DNA of 64,000 nucleotides from Neelides folsomi (lineage: Eukaryota > Arthropoda > Collembola > Neelipleona > Neelidae): assembly GCA_034687125.1 (NCBI GenBank), contig JAQGBZ010000041.1, positions 1-64,000 of the forward strand, given 5' to 3'. Of this stretch, positions 39,028-51,246 are shown one piece after another. The translations under genes were made by a program, and so were the position numbers. Below the pieces are notes generated by a model. It was not told the DNA's origin, did not search any database, and was given only the letters and a program-made list of their open reading frames with translations. Within the stretch, counting starts at the first letter, position 1. Each line of letters begins with the position of its first letter.

Positions 39028-40316
39028 ATGGCACCTGTAAGTCATTAATTTCGATTCCTTTATACAGATTTGTTAACTGTCTTTCATAATTTTAAGGATT
39101 AGATCTCAAATTTGAGCAAACTAGCATTTATTTACGATTCTTTTAATGATGGCCATTGTGGCCTGGAATTTTCATGCCACAAAGCAAAAATATTCAGATT
39201 AGACATTTTAGACTTTTACCATTACTTCAATTTTCATTAAAGATTCAATTACTATTATTTCATGATAATTAATATTATTCCAGCCTGCCGATAAAAAGAA
39301 GCCAGCGGCAAAGGCCCCCGCGGCCGCCGCAGGAGCCAAGAAGGAGAACAAAGCTCCAGCAGCAGCAGCGGCCCCAAAAGCGACCAAGGCCCAAGCTCCT
39401 GCTCCTCCTGCAGCGAAGAAGGCTGCAGATGCTCCAAAGGCCAAGGCCCCAGCACCTCCCAAGAAAGAGGTCAAAGTAGAGAAGGTCGAGAAGCCAAAAG
39501 CTGAAGCCACCAAGCGACCTGCAGAGCCCAAGAAAGCCGCCGCCCCAGCTGCAGGAGGAGACGCCCAGCCAGCGAAGAAAGCCGCTCCTGCCGATGCTCC
39601 AGCGAAGCCAAAGGCTGCTGTTGCTGCAAAGAAACCAGCAGCGAAGAAAGCAACTCCCAAGAAGGCTGCTGCTGCTCAGCAGAAACAGCAATTGAAGGGA
39701 AAGAGCACAGCGTCGAAGAAGAAGAAGGCTGCGACCAAGTTCGTCATTGACTGCACTCTCCCAGCCGAAGATCAACTTTTCAACTGCGCTGACTTCGTAA
39801 TTAAAAATTCTAAATTTATGGAAATTGGCCCGATTGGCCTGCACATGAGAGTCATGTAAGCATTAGGGCTATCTTCCCTAATCAATGCCTCTTTTGTGGT
39901 TTTAGGAGAAATTTCTTCGTGAAAGGATAAAGATTAACAACAAGACCGGAAACTTTACAAATCAACTCACCATCGAGCGAGGGGACAAAAATTCCAAAAT
40001 CGTTGTTAATGCTAATTGCGCCTTTTCCAAGAGGTAATTTGAAACAATAAAATTGTGCCTATAAGTTTCATATCACATGTATGCAAACAGTTTTACTGAC
40101 ATTGATTATTGATAAATGTTCCTTTTAATGATTTCAAGATTTTAATTATGTGATTTTTTATCTTGCAGATATTTGAAATATCTGACTAAGAAATATCTCA
40201 AGAAGAACATGTTGAGAGATACCCTTCGTGTTATTTCCACAAACAGAGATGGATATGAGCTCCGCTACTTCCAGATCGGAAATGAAGCCGATGATGACGA
40301 GGAAGACAACGAGTAA
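39028..40316 (+). CDS. RpL22: Large ribosomal subunit protein eL22 with long N-terminal extension
   Basis: Four exons: 39028-39036, 39284-39796, 39906-40033 and 40169-40316, giving 265 residues, against about 128 in vertebrates and about 300 in Drosophila. Exon 1 encodes only Met-Ala-Pro. Residues 4-150 are an Ala/Lys/Pro-rich, histone-H1-like extension as in insect L22. The conserved domain follows: [20 protein letters not shown] joins across the second intron to [16 protein letters not shown], then [17 protein letters not shown], and an acidic tail DDDEEDNE. The intron donor after Phe174 matters, because reading through gives a stop soon afterwards. The protein is a 60S subunit component. 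Confidence 0.97.
39156..39182 (+). other. Small hairpin in RpL22 intron 1
   Basis: TTGTGGC at 39156-39162 pairs perfectly with GCCACAA at 39176-39182 around a 13-base loop. In yeast, Rpl22 binds a hairpin in its own intron to reduce splicing. Whether this hairpin does the same is a guess. Confidence 0.3.
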
Positions 40317-40372
40317 ATACACAATCATGACGAATTGAAGAGAAGATCTACATCAATTCTCGACATTACTCG

Positions 40373-40378
40373 AATAAA
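40373..40378 (+). terminator. Poly(A) signal of RpL22
   Basis: AATAAA 57 bases after the stop codon, which suits the short 3' UTR usual for ribosomal protein genes. Confidence 0.65.
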
Positions 40379-40878
40379 ACATTTGTTTTACTTGAACGGT
40401 TTTTTATTTTAATTTACTCATTTTAAAATTTCAATACATATTAACTTTTCAATTTTATATCTATATTAGAAGTTTTGCATTCAACATTCAAAGAAAGGGT
40501 ATAGATTATTTACATTGGTAGTTGACATGCTTTTTCTATAACTATTATTAACTTAAATATCTATTTAACGCATTAAATTAACAAAAGACTGATCATGTAA
40601 ACTCGCTCTACAAAATCTTTTATCGCTAACAATTTTATCTCGGAACAGAGTACTCCCTTATGATTCAACAATTATTGGTATTTTATATTTTCTATATCTT
40701 TTCATTAACTTAATATCCAATGAATGTTTTATTTGATTATTTGAAAAATTTTTACTTTACAGATGGGTCTTTATTCTCATTGCTCAATTTGATATTACCT
40801 GAATTCCTTATGATAGAAGATTTCAAAATTTTATCTCATTCCCAATTTCAACCGGTGCCGTGTCAAACAAGAAAAGAG

Positions 40879-41046
40879 GTGAGGAATAAATTCTTTCATT
40901 AAAAACATTATAATTTTAATGATGATACAAGCAGCCTATATGACGATGATAGTGCTTTGTTTCAAGACGGGACTGATTTAGCTATATATACAATTAAGCA
41001 AAATATTTTAATTAGTATAGTATTAACGTTTAGTTTTGTTTCACAG
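40879..41046 (+). other. Putative intron of a non-coding snoRNA host transcript
   Basis: A GAG|GTGAGG donor follows 40878 and a TTTCACAG acceptor ends at 41046. The segment holds a C/D snoRNA at the spacing seen in known host introns. Neither flanking exon codes for a recognisable protein. The host could be a non-coding RNA, an extended RpL22 transcript, or a leader exon of synaptobrevin. Confidence 0.4.
40914..40982 (+). ncRNA. Box C/D snoRNA, second copy of the Tlk-intron snoRNA
   Basis: Box C ATGATGA lies at 40919-40925 and box D CTGA at 40973-40976. The last 21 bases before and including box D, plus TTTA after it, match the Tlk-intron copy, including the 28S guide TTTCAAGACGGG. The internal part is similar but diverged, for example GCCTATATG for GCCTAAAATG. 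Box D lies 70 bases before an acceptor-like CACAG. Preservation of boxes and guide while the rest drifts argues for a functional paralog. Confidence 0.7.
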
Positions 41047-41359
41047 CTTTTTGAACCACTGGATCCTTGAACCCTGAAAGAGAAGATGAAGAAGAGTACA
41101 GGAGTAAATACACCCACGTTCTTAGCCCCTATATTGAACCAAATAAATTAAATTCGCAATTTGAAACGGTTTACTTCATTCCTTTCATCTATTGATTCAT
41201 ATAAGACTCGTGCTCATCTTCAGCCTCTAGCTCATCCTGTTGCTTTCCCCGAATTGGAACCCTCACGTAGGGAACAAACTATTTTTCCCATCCTCTTGAC
41301 TATGAGACAACAGTAGAGAGTTTCCTATTCTATTTCCTTTTAATTAAAAATTCATTCCG

Positions 41360-41662
41360 GGTTGATCATTAAATTTGACACGCAAGTGGGTGAAAGTGAT
41401 TATCTCCCGCATCTCCCCTCCGAAAGATCCTCTCCAGCATCCCTTCGAAAGATCCTCTCTCTCCTGTGGGCATCAATTAAGGGGAAAAGGTGGGCGGAAG
41501 AAAGGAGGAGACCGCGCCGTCGCACCCCACCCCATTTCCCAACCATCCGTCTGTTCCAAACGCCATACTTTAGGTGTTGCTTGTCCCTGCTTCTCATCGC
41601 AGCTCTCCTCCAAATCTCTTTCATTCTTAACATCGAAGGGACACCTGAGCCTTCGCCACCAT
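41360..41662 (+). promoter_or_regulatory. GC-richer leader region and 5' UTR of synaptobrevin
   Basis: This block is much richer in C and G than the DNA around it. It ends in GCCACCAT at 41655-41662, a strong start-codon context interrupted by a GTAAGA donor. ORFs in both strands overlap here and match no family, so I read it as untranslated leader. Confidence 0.5.
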
Positions 41663-44600
41663 GTAAGACTTGAATTTAATTAGACTAATTAGTGTTGTAT
41701 TTGGTGGATTAATTTTAAAAATGATTAGAAGTGGATTAAGGGTCGATTTTAATTTTCGTAATTTTGTAATTAAGGGCGTCTACTGATAAGGGTCTTAATG
41801 AACCGAACGGCGGTGGTGATGGGGCAATCGTCGGAGGTCCAAGAACTCCTCAACAAATCGCAGCCCAACGAAGACTTCAGCAGACGCAAGCTCAAGTTGA
41901 TGAGGTCACTCTTTTATGATTCATTCTCTCCCCACTTACCTTTTTAGTTACGTATTTACAATCATCTCATGTCATCATGTTGGAATACTTTTATACACTT
42001 TATTGTGAGTGAGGCTCACATGATCTTTAGGACAATGTTAACTGTTTAATATGAGAAGGGTTTTCTGTTTATTAAATATTGATCAATTAATAAAATAAAG
42101 AGGTCGTTTTATTATTAAATAAGAAGAGGCTTAGTTAACACACTACAGGTTAATTATTTGCCCAGTTTTGGGCATTTGTTTATTCAGGTCTATGACTTCC
42201 TTTCGTATATATTTATCTTTAAACATTCGCTATCTTTTCTTTTGTTATATTAGAGGAAATATTTTCATTTTAGATTTCATAAGGGATTCTATGAAATATT
42301 CTATTAGGTTTCTATTTAACTGAGGAGAAGGGTTATTTGGGTTTGGGTATTATACTTTAAAATAGCTAATTAGCTCAAAAGTTTTGTGGCTTTTGTAAGT
42401 TTTGTGACATGAAATAATATTTTATATATTATGGTTATTACTTTAATAAGATTAATTTTATCTACCATTCATTATTATTATAGAATAAAACATTGGGTTC
42501 ATGTCAAAATCTGGCTACTTTTAAGTTTAAACGGATTTTATTTTTAATGAAATTATCAAAGTTATGAAAAATAAATTTCATAGATCCTCCAAGAAATTTT
42601 GTTTCAACTTTTTAGGTTGTTGGAATTATGCGGATGAATGTGGAAAAGGTTTTAGAAAGGGATCAAAAGCTTTGTGAACTAGATGATAGAGCAGGTAAAA
42701 TATCTTCATGTTCATGAATATTCACAGTCGGTATCGGTAGAGCAAAATTGCAAATTGAAGCTTAAATATTTAATTCAAAAAGTATTATAGTTCAAGCCAT
42801 AATATTTATTGTTAAATATTTTATCTTTATTCGTATTTGTTGAAACTTAGATCACATACAAAACATAATCGTACACTTTCTAACTTACTAACTCAAAGGG
42901 AATATTTTCGTTCCGTTCTGTGACGGATTTCCGATATCTATATTCCTAATTACAACTTTTTTGTGCGTAATTAAAACAATAAGCCTTTTGTAAATAACTG
43001 ACAAACTGGCAATGCTTGAGCATATAATTAGTCATGTAAGTAGAATATGCTGTATTTGATTAGTAATTCATATTATTTGTTCAGAATATTTAAGCAAAGG
43101 AAACTCTTTTTAGTAATATACATAATTTGGAATTTAGTACGTTTTATTTATTATTATCAGTTTATCAGTCATTCAGTTTCAGTCATTTATGAGTGGGAAC
43201 TGGAAAGTACGAAATTATATGTTCACTACCTTTAGATTGTGCTTTTTTATCCATTGTTATCAACAGTTGGATCTAAATTAATATTTTACCAACTATCGGG
43301 CTCCAATGAGAATCCACACATGGAGTGTTTATTTGTTTGACACTGCGTTAAACTTTAAACTTGGTAAAGTGAGAAAATCCTCTTGTATAATTAACGCTTT
43401 GGCTTTTCTATTAAATGGGCTAATAAATAATAAAGATTAGTTGATCTCTTTTTATTTAAGCTTTACTGGTGCCTAATGCTCTGGTCTTTAAATGAATGAA
43501 TTTGAGATGTGAAGTAATTTAAAAGATACATGCAAAAGTATATGAGGATAGTATAAAATAAAAATTATAAAAATTTTTAGTAATCATTACCTTTAAAAAG
43601 GGCATAAAACATTGAGGGACCATTTCTTGTGGGTATCAGTATTCTGTAGCCACATAACGAGGAAATATCAATTTCGCACATTGAAATTAAGTCTTACATT
43701 TAATGACAATAACTTATATTATACATTTTGGTAGTTAGTGATGTAATGATGTTTATGCATTCCATATTCATCAAATAAAACAGTACCATTGGGTAGTTTG
43801 TGGTATGATTAAAGAGAAATTAATGTATTAAGCAAGCCGTAACAAAATGTATGTTATTTTGAAATACTTTTTCTTACTAGAGCATTTCAGTTTGATAATA
43901 AGAGCTTCAGGTTAAAATTATTTTAAATACTCTTATAGGCATCGACTAAATGTTTAAATGCTATTTAACAGCACGATACGCCATTTAAATAATGACCATC
44001 GTTTATTGATATTCTATTATATCTTTAAATTTATATTTTAGATTCGGAAATAACCACCTAACTTTAATATTAGGAATTTATATAATTATTTAAGTTTTCA
44101 TTTATTTTATTATTTTAAAGTAGATTGAAGATTTATGTACCTGTTTCTGACTTTTTATAAATTGAATACAAATAGGCCAGAAAGCATTTTATCGACTTGT
44201 CTGTTTTTTCTCAAGAATAATGCAATTAAATTTTGACCTCGAGTTTAAAGGATAACTTCCAGCCTCGACAGTTCAGAACGGAGTTAACTATTAAGCCATC
44301 AGCTTAATTTGTTTGTGAGAATCTTATAATAGAAAATGTCATCATTTAAAAGAGAAATATTAAAATATATGCTCGCTTTTGAATCAGCATCATTTGTTCT
44401 TGTTAATGTTACATTTTGAATTTATTTTTATTGCATTTCATTTAAAGGAATTGCAACTTGCAACTCTATTTGCAATACTTCTCCTGATTCGCCGTTTGAA
44501 TGAAGTTTAAATTAAAGGTCACTTGACTCGACTCTCAATACTACTAACGTAATACACACCAAACATACCATTGACTTTGAAACTAACAAAGAGTTGCCAA

Positions 44601-47600
44601 TATTTTAATGCTTCCTAGTTTAATTTCTACCATTGTATTCTATAACATTAACATTTTCATTCTTTTTAACAGTAGGAGAAAGTTTTAGTCATAACAATGA
44701 GATATGTGACTGAAAAATATTCTAACCACTATAATAATAATACTTTACTATAATTGCATTTAAATATTTAGAAGATAGTTTTGAACAGTTTCAAACATTT
44801 CGCATATTATTAGTTATTAATTAGAATACTAGTGATAAGTTGAAGCCTATAACTATGAATAAATCATAAATAATCGATGCATGTCATGTGTTCATAATTA
44901 CGATTTCTCCTTATGTTGAATCTAAAGCGAGAAATCGAACATTTGCCGTTATCCATAGTGTAGGCTCGTATATATGATTATATGAAATAAATGAGTTAAT
45001 TATGACTTGAAAACTTCGTAGGTGGTGGACATAATGCGGACGAATGTCGAGAAGGTGCTTGAGAGAGATCAGAAGCTCTCAGAATTGGATGACAGAGCGG
45101 GTTAAAATCCATTCTCAATTTATGCTTTTTGCTCGCACTCTTCAATTTTTCATATTTTATGTTATTATAAATATTATTTTTTCCAAGATGCGCCACTCAC
45201 AGTAATAGATTATTTACTTTTGGGGATTTCTTTTTGCATTTTTCCAATATAATTTTTTAAATGGAGTTTGGGACCCTAGTGAATTTCCACTGGTTTTATA
45301 TAAACTCATTTTGTCCTCGACCTATTTATCACATCTCTCCTTCTCCAACCATTTATTTACAACTATACGTGCTCTTACATTTTTATAAAATTTATAAGCT
45401 TTTTGACGAGACAAGATAAGTCATGCTTGTTTATTTATTTATCCTAACCGCTTCTTTTCTTTATTAAATTTAAAGGTTTCCTTCCTTGCACTTTGATAGC
45501 ACTACATACTATTCTCCTGATACCTTTGATTATTCTCCCATTTTAAACCAATATAAAATATGTATACTAATAGTTTCAACCCAACATCATTAATTATACT
45601 TAGATATATTATTTATTTATACAAATAAGGCACTTTGAAGAAACCTTATCTTCAAAACACGGAGTGGTTTTTCACGTTCTTATACTTTGCAATTTTGCTT
45701 CATCGATTTTAATTTCATGGCCTATTTATGAATATTTATATGCTTTTTTGCACATTTTGATGTTTATTTTATTTGGACTAATATGATTTTGATTTATAGA
45801 TGCACTTCAACAAGGAGCGTCCCAATTCGAACAACAAGCAGGGAAGTTAAAGCGGAAGTTCTGGCTGAAAAATTTGAAGGTGAGAAGTTTGATTCTCCAA
45901 TGAGCCAACTTTGGCTAAATCCTCCATATTACTCATTCTGATTGATCCTGGGAATGAAAGGGATTTTAATGAATTTTCCTCTTTATGGCAGATGATGATC
46001 ATCATGGGGATAATTGGTCTGATAATCATCATCATCATCGGGGGTAAGTTCTTCTGAAGACTCATTCACTTCAAGAATCGTGTCGTAAAATTCTACTCAC
46101 TCACTAATGAACCTCTTCTCTCTATCACCCAACCAAGCCTAGAGAAATCAAAATGGCAATCCTCGAGTCTTTTCCTGGCAAAATGTTACATTTATTTGTA
46201 ATATTTTCCTTTGTGTGACTTTCAACTCCTCTCTTCTTTCCTTCACTTCTCATCTCTTCTTCTTCTCTTCTCTTCTGTCTCAATATTTCACCTCTTTTAA
46301 TCCCAACTCATAGCATGGCTTGGATTTGAAGGTAGGAATGATTGAAGCTCTTTTGAGTCCAACGACTCATCTGAGACCTCAAACAGCTCTCTGTTTATTT
46401 CATCTCTCTATACTCTTTTCTCTTTTATGGGTTTTAACATGTCTCTTTGATGTAAAAACTAATAAGTTTGTTTCTCTCTCTCTCTCTCCTTGTAACACAA
46501 CAACTGCCTGTGAAATGGACTCAATGGAAAATGTTCATTAGTAATTGGTGTGGTAATATTAACAGCATTTCTCTCTTGGTAGAACATTATGTGTATTGAA
46601 TGTTAAATTATATATAAATATTATACTTAAATTGTATTGGTAGTAAAAAAAAGAGAGTTTGGTGTTTAAGGTCAACCTGCTAAATATGACACTTCCGAGA
46701 AAGTAATGTGTTAATTAAAAGAGGTGATTATTTTATCAATGATGCTCTTCCGACTCTCCCCATTGCGAATTAAATGTGGTGAAACCGGCAAGGCAATCTT
46801 ACATTTTATAAACCTTCATATCTCGTCAGTCAATCACGGTCACAGAAAATGATCAGCCATGTTTGTACAAATGGAACTAATCATGAGCGGAGAAGATAAA
46901 TGAATTGTCAAAATCCCGTGCCAACTCATTTTGAATACTTCAATATATCATAAAATGTCTTTTACGATAAACTTTAACATTATCAATATGAAAATAAATT
47001 GAACTGCCTACGCAAAACAATCAGGTCCTCCCTTTCAGAGTTTTAAAACTTGCCCTCCCCCTCTTTTTATTTTGTTTATGGGAAGGGTCGAGAGTCGACA
47101 GGAAGTGATGTGTTCAATCATAGGATGGTGGTCGATCGAGTCGAATGAGCTATCGAAAATAGTCTATAAGAAGACAATCTTATTAGACAAAGAGAATTAG
47201 GTCTCATAAATATATGATATTTTGGAAATTCGCTTTTGAAATGAACTTATAAATATAGGCTCTTTATAATATCCACATGAAACTTAAAATATAAATTATT
47301 CTCAACCCTATTAACAAACGATGCTGATAAAGTCTATACATATGAAAACCACTGCTTAATAACTCTAAACTAATATATAAAGATATTTCAATAAACCTAA
47401 AATCAAATTGAAAAAAATATTAATTTTACTCACAGTAGGAATCCTCAAAGCTTTCATCAATCAATTTCAATATACTTCTCTATCTATAATTAATTAAAAA
47501 CAATATATCGTAATTTCTATATCAGTATTAGCCATTTAATTGTATACTTGAGAGTGTTGAGAGCATTATAAATAGGAACCTTGTATAATGTCTCATGACT

Positions 47601-47738
47601 TTAACACCCATGCAATTAAATGCTGCTCTCATAATTATTGTAATTCCTTCTGTGCTAAAATTGAAACGAAAAGAATGGTAGTTAACAGGTGTGTCTGAAA
47701 GTGAAGTATATACGAATATCAATTAGTCAAATACATAT

Positions 47739-47795
<57 letters not shown>

Positions 47796-49038
47796 AATGG
47801 AAACTACCTATACTTATAATATATTTTGAAAACATGAAACTGAAACACGATTTATCATAAATACAAAATCATAAAAATCTAATGAGTATTATAACATGTT
47901 CAAAAACTTGTATAAAAAATATATCGATCTATTTGTAATAATTTATCACTGATTATGTGATTACATAAATACTGTGTGAGAATGGGAATAATAATTATGA
48001 TTTTTGAGTCGGGAGAACATCATTGATAAATCACTTTGCTTATCATGCTATATAAAATAAAATATGCATTTCTGAATGTTGTTTAAAAATTTTAAAGAAA
48101 TTAAATAATATTGTGAATTAGTAGTTGAGATAAATATTCTAATCATTATTAATAATGCCATCATTATTATTAATAATATAAAATATTGGAATTTGTAAGC
48201 CTAACAATATTGTAAATCGTATCAATATAATATCGTTTATCAATATATCTAATGAATATGTGTATGTTACACTAATAGACTAACACAAATATTTATAATA
48301 TATTTATTCGTTATTCCAAAATATTAATGATGTTTAGTTTAAGCTTAGATCTCACTAATAATTGTATAATTTCATTTGTGAATGTGCGCGCATTATGTAA
48401 AATGCCATATTAATTTGGATATGTATTTTGTCTTGAAATTACTTTCCGATTTAAAACAGTTAATTTGTACTAACAATAATAATGTATTCGAATATATATA
48501 ATATTAAATATAACTAACTTTAAAATACTTATAAAATGTTATTTAAATGAACTGCGTAAGGTAAGGGATTAATAATCTCCTTATTAATCAAAAATCAGCT
48601 TTCGGGTTTGATCTCAAAATGAAATGTAAGATACGAAAGATTCGTCTGGTTCAATCAAAATGGATCGGCGTCTCTTTAATTACGATCTTATATATGTCTA
48701 TGTAGACGAATAATAGAGGTATATTTAGAGTTAGTGATAACTAATAAGTTAACGAGTAACGTTTATGTAACGATTTAACAATCACCAATTTGTTTTGTAG
48801 AAAGCCTTTTACTGGTGAATGAGTGTTTTTAATGCTTTTTAACCTCTTGCATGAATTCGTTTATTTTTTTGTTATTTTCAGTTTCCTTTTATTTTATTTT
48901 TATTTAGTTTCAATTTGGGGTCCTTCGTCTGGTTCCTCAACTGATCCTGTAACTACACCTCAACCACAAGCAGCAGCGCTTGTTGACAATAAGATCAGCG
49001 AACAAGGCGCTCTTGATGTACCGAACTCCGAGTCTTAA
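41661..49038 (+). CDS. nSyb: Neuronal synaptobrevin (v-SNARE) with alternative SNARE exons
   Basis: Exons are 41661-41662 (the letters AT of the start codon), 41775-41904, one of 42616-42694 or 45022-45100, then 45800-45879, 45992-46043 and 48908-49038. Each choice yields 157 residues. The protein starts [15 protein letters not shown]. The SNARE motif begins at [12 protein letters not shown] and continues through LERDQKL (with the zero-layer Arg) to [21 protein letters not shown] membrane-proximal WLKNLK and an isoleucine-rich membrane span [17 protein letters not shown] follow. A short Pro/Ala-rich luminal tail ends the chain. Synaptobrevin sits on synaptic vesicles and pairs with syntaxin and SNAP-25 to drive fusion. 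Introns 2 to 5 are 0.1-3.1 kb. Confidence 0.93.
42616..42694 (+). CDS. nSyb: nSyb alternative exon 3a
   Basis: This 79-base exon encodes [19 protein letters not shown], then CELDDRA. It has acceptor TTTTTAG and donor GTAAAA, with the same length and phases (0 in, 1 out) as exon 3b. It differs from 3b at three residues: Gly for Asp, Met for Thr and Cys for Ser. It keeps the zero-layer Arg. Confidence 0.88.
42695..45021 (+). other. AT-rich intron between the two alternative nSyb exons
   Basis: This stretch lies between the two copies of the SNARE exon. I see no third copy of the exon and no other gene. Confidence 0.6.
45022..45100 (+). CDS. nSyb: nSyb alternative exon 3b
   Basis: This 79-base exon encodes [19 protein letters not shown], then SELDDRA, the form usual in insects and very like vertebrate VAMP2. 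Acceptor is CGTAG. The donor GTTAAA is weaker than that of 3a. The Ser equals the VAMP2 residue reported as a CaMKII site. Confidence 0.88.
46044..48907 (+). other. Last nSyb intron, with a TA microsatellite
   Basis: The intron is AT-rich and includes a long TA dinucleotide run at 47743-47797. If the donor at 46044 is not used, translation ends after GKFF, giving a shorter tail. Confidence 0.55.
47743..47797. repeat. TA dinucleotide microsatellite
   Basis: About 27 TA units, interrupted once by an extra T, in the last synaptobrevin intron. Confidence 0.9.
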
Positions 49039-49197
49039 ATTTTTCTTTTTCCTTTTGGCTGTGATTTTTGACCTACTCCCTTTCACTCCTCGATTGACAA
49101 GCACGAAGACAGATCACTTGCGTATACACAATAATATATATTATATAAATTATAATATATATATATATATATCAAATGTTTAATTGATATCATGTGA

Positions 49198-49203
49198 AAT
49201 AAA
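49198..49203 (+). terminator. Candidate poly(A) signal of nSyb
   Basis: AATAAA 160 bases past the synaptobrevin stop codon. Confidence 0.45.
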
Positions 49204-51134
49204 TTATAAAGTATTTACCTAAGCAGTAGATTTTTAATTAAAATAATCACTAAATTTTTGATTTTGAACTCATTCGATTCGGATTAGGATTAAATATATA
49301 TTCCTTTTATTGGTTGAGACTTTTAAGTTATTCTAAACTATATTAATATATATTTTAAGTTACAATTAAAGGATAATATTAAATATATACATATAATTTT
49401 ACGTTGTATCATAATTTCAACTTTTGAATTTGTTTATTTATTAAGTATATTGTAATGCGTAGTTTAAAAGTTGCAGTTTATATTCTACAATTAATAAATA
49501 TTTATTTAACTGATACTTCAATTTATAAGGTTTTTCAAATTTTCATGAAATTAAATTCATAAATAACCCTCCTATATTTATATTTATAAAATTTAACAAG
49601 CCTAAAATGTCACTTACAGCCTTTTTTAATTTGCACTATTAATTTAATTTCTTATAATTTTGCACTTTCAAAAAATAAAGTTGTTGAAAAGTTAAGTTAA
49701 TTAAGATTTACAGGTAGGAATAAAATCTAAATAAATCACTTTAAGATAAGGCGAATCCTCGTAATATAAAATATGTAAAAAAATATATTTTGCTGAATTT
49801 TGACCTGTAGTAAATTATAGGATAAAACAGTGTAATACATAGTTTAAGTATTAATATATCGTTAAATAATTATATTTATAATGGGCATATAAGCTCTAAA
49901 TTTGAATTTGTTTTTATTTATTGGGAATTTAAACAATTTTTTTTTCTAAATCGTATAATTTAAAAGTAATCTAATAACCAATAAATTATTGTTATTGTTG
50001 ACTAAATAATCTAAAAATGCTAGTATTAATATTTTATCATAGCTGCTTATTATTAAAACCATTAAATTTCATACACTCGTATTTATTATTTAATTTGCAT
50101 ATATAACATGTTATATTGCCTTTAATTTAAATATATAAGTATAAGTAATTATACATACTCTATGAGACGTTTTCAGTTTTTCAGGTAAGTTTTATGAGAT
50201 CAATATCAAATCCAATCGTGGACTTACTTAATAAAATTAGAATTGTGTATTTATTATTGATATTATATTATCATGAAACACTTATAAGACATTTTGATAT
50301 TATTTAACCTTTATCAAATATGCATTAAATAATAACCAAAACATTAAAACATTTATGCTATAAAAAATATAAAAAGTTGTTTAAATATTATCCAACCTTA
50401 TTTGTTTTATTTATTAATAAATGTATAATTTATGAAGAGCTTTATTTTGGTGAGAAAGCTGAGAAACATCAATCAAAAGGTTAATAACTCTGTATTAAAA
50501 CAATATAATTTCAACTCAACAAAACCATTTCCATTGTGCCCATTTACTATATAAATTCATTCATAATTAAGTTATTCATAATTGGCCATAGATGCATTGT
50601 GGATGAAAAGATGAATAGAACCCACGTATATTAATTTTAGCTAATTTTGTGCCTTCATTTCATAATACTTATGAAGGGACGAAAGATGATCTCTATTTAA
50701 TCCCCAAAAGATGTATGCCAGAATTCATTTAAAATTATTTAATATGGAAAAAATCATTTAAAAAACAAGGACGCCTTTATTTCATTTAAACGAGGCACTA
50801 CAAATCACCACAATTAACTACATAAAAAGTTAAATTATTTATATTTTTCGCAATGACGCATTTCTTGATTATAATTCTTAATGTTAGAAAGAAAAAACGA
50901 ATCGTTTTTAATTGTATCCTTCTAAACATTGGTTAATATTTGTAACTTAACATAATAATAATATTTAATAATATGCGTTATTTAGCGTAACAGGTTAAAT
51001 ATATTATTTTTAATTTACATATTTAAGACGGTATGCTCTCAACTTCATAATATATCAATAAAGTAATATATAGGTTTGTAAGAAATCACATGTGATAATA
51101 ATAAATACACAGAAGGGAATTTATATAAAAGAAC
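49204..51134. other. AT-rich intergenic stretch between nSyb and RAD6
   Basis: No coding exon or RNA gene that I can support. The two genes meet tail-to-tail here. Confidence 0.5.
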
Positions 51135-51140
51135 TTTATT
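51135..51140 (-). terminator. Poly(A) signal of the RAD6-type E2 gene
   Basis: AATAAA on the - strand, 107 bases past the stop codon. Confidence 0.5.
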
Positions 51141-51246
51141 GTAATTAATTGATAATTATATATATATAAGCTATTTAGGATTTGCAGTATTTACAAACGA
51201 GACATTAAACGATGAGACGGTCTCAATAAAAGGGTCTAAAAAGAGT

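Noticed and set aside
39208-39844. Three overlapping - strand frames over RpL22 exon 2
   Set aside because: They are antisense shadows of the Ala/Lys/Pro-rich coding sequence.
40720-40902. 60-residue frame next to the second snoRNA as a protein gene
   Set aside because: The peptide matches nothing, and the flanks look like decayed or non-coding host exons.
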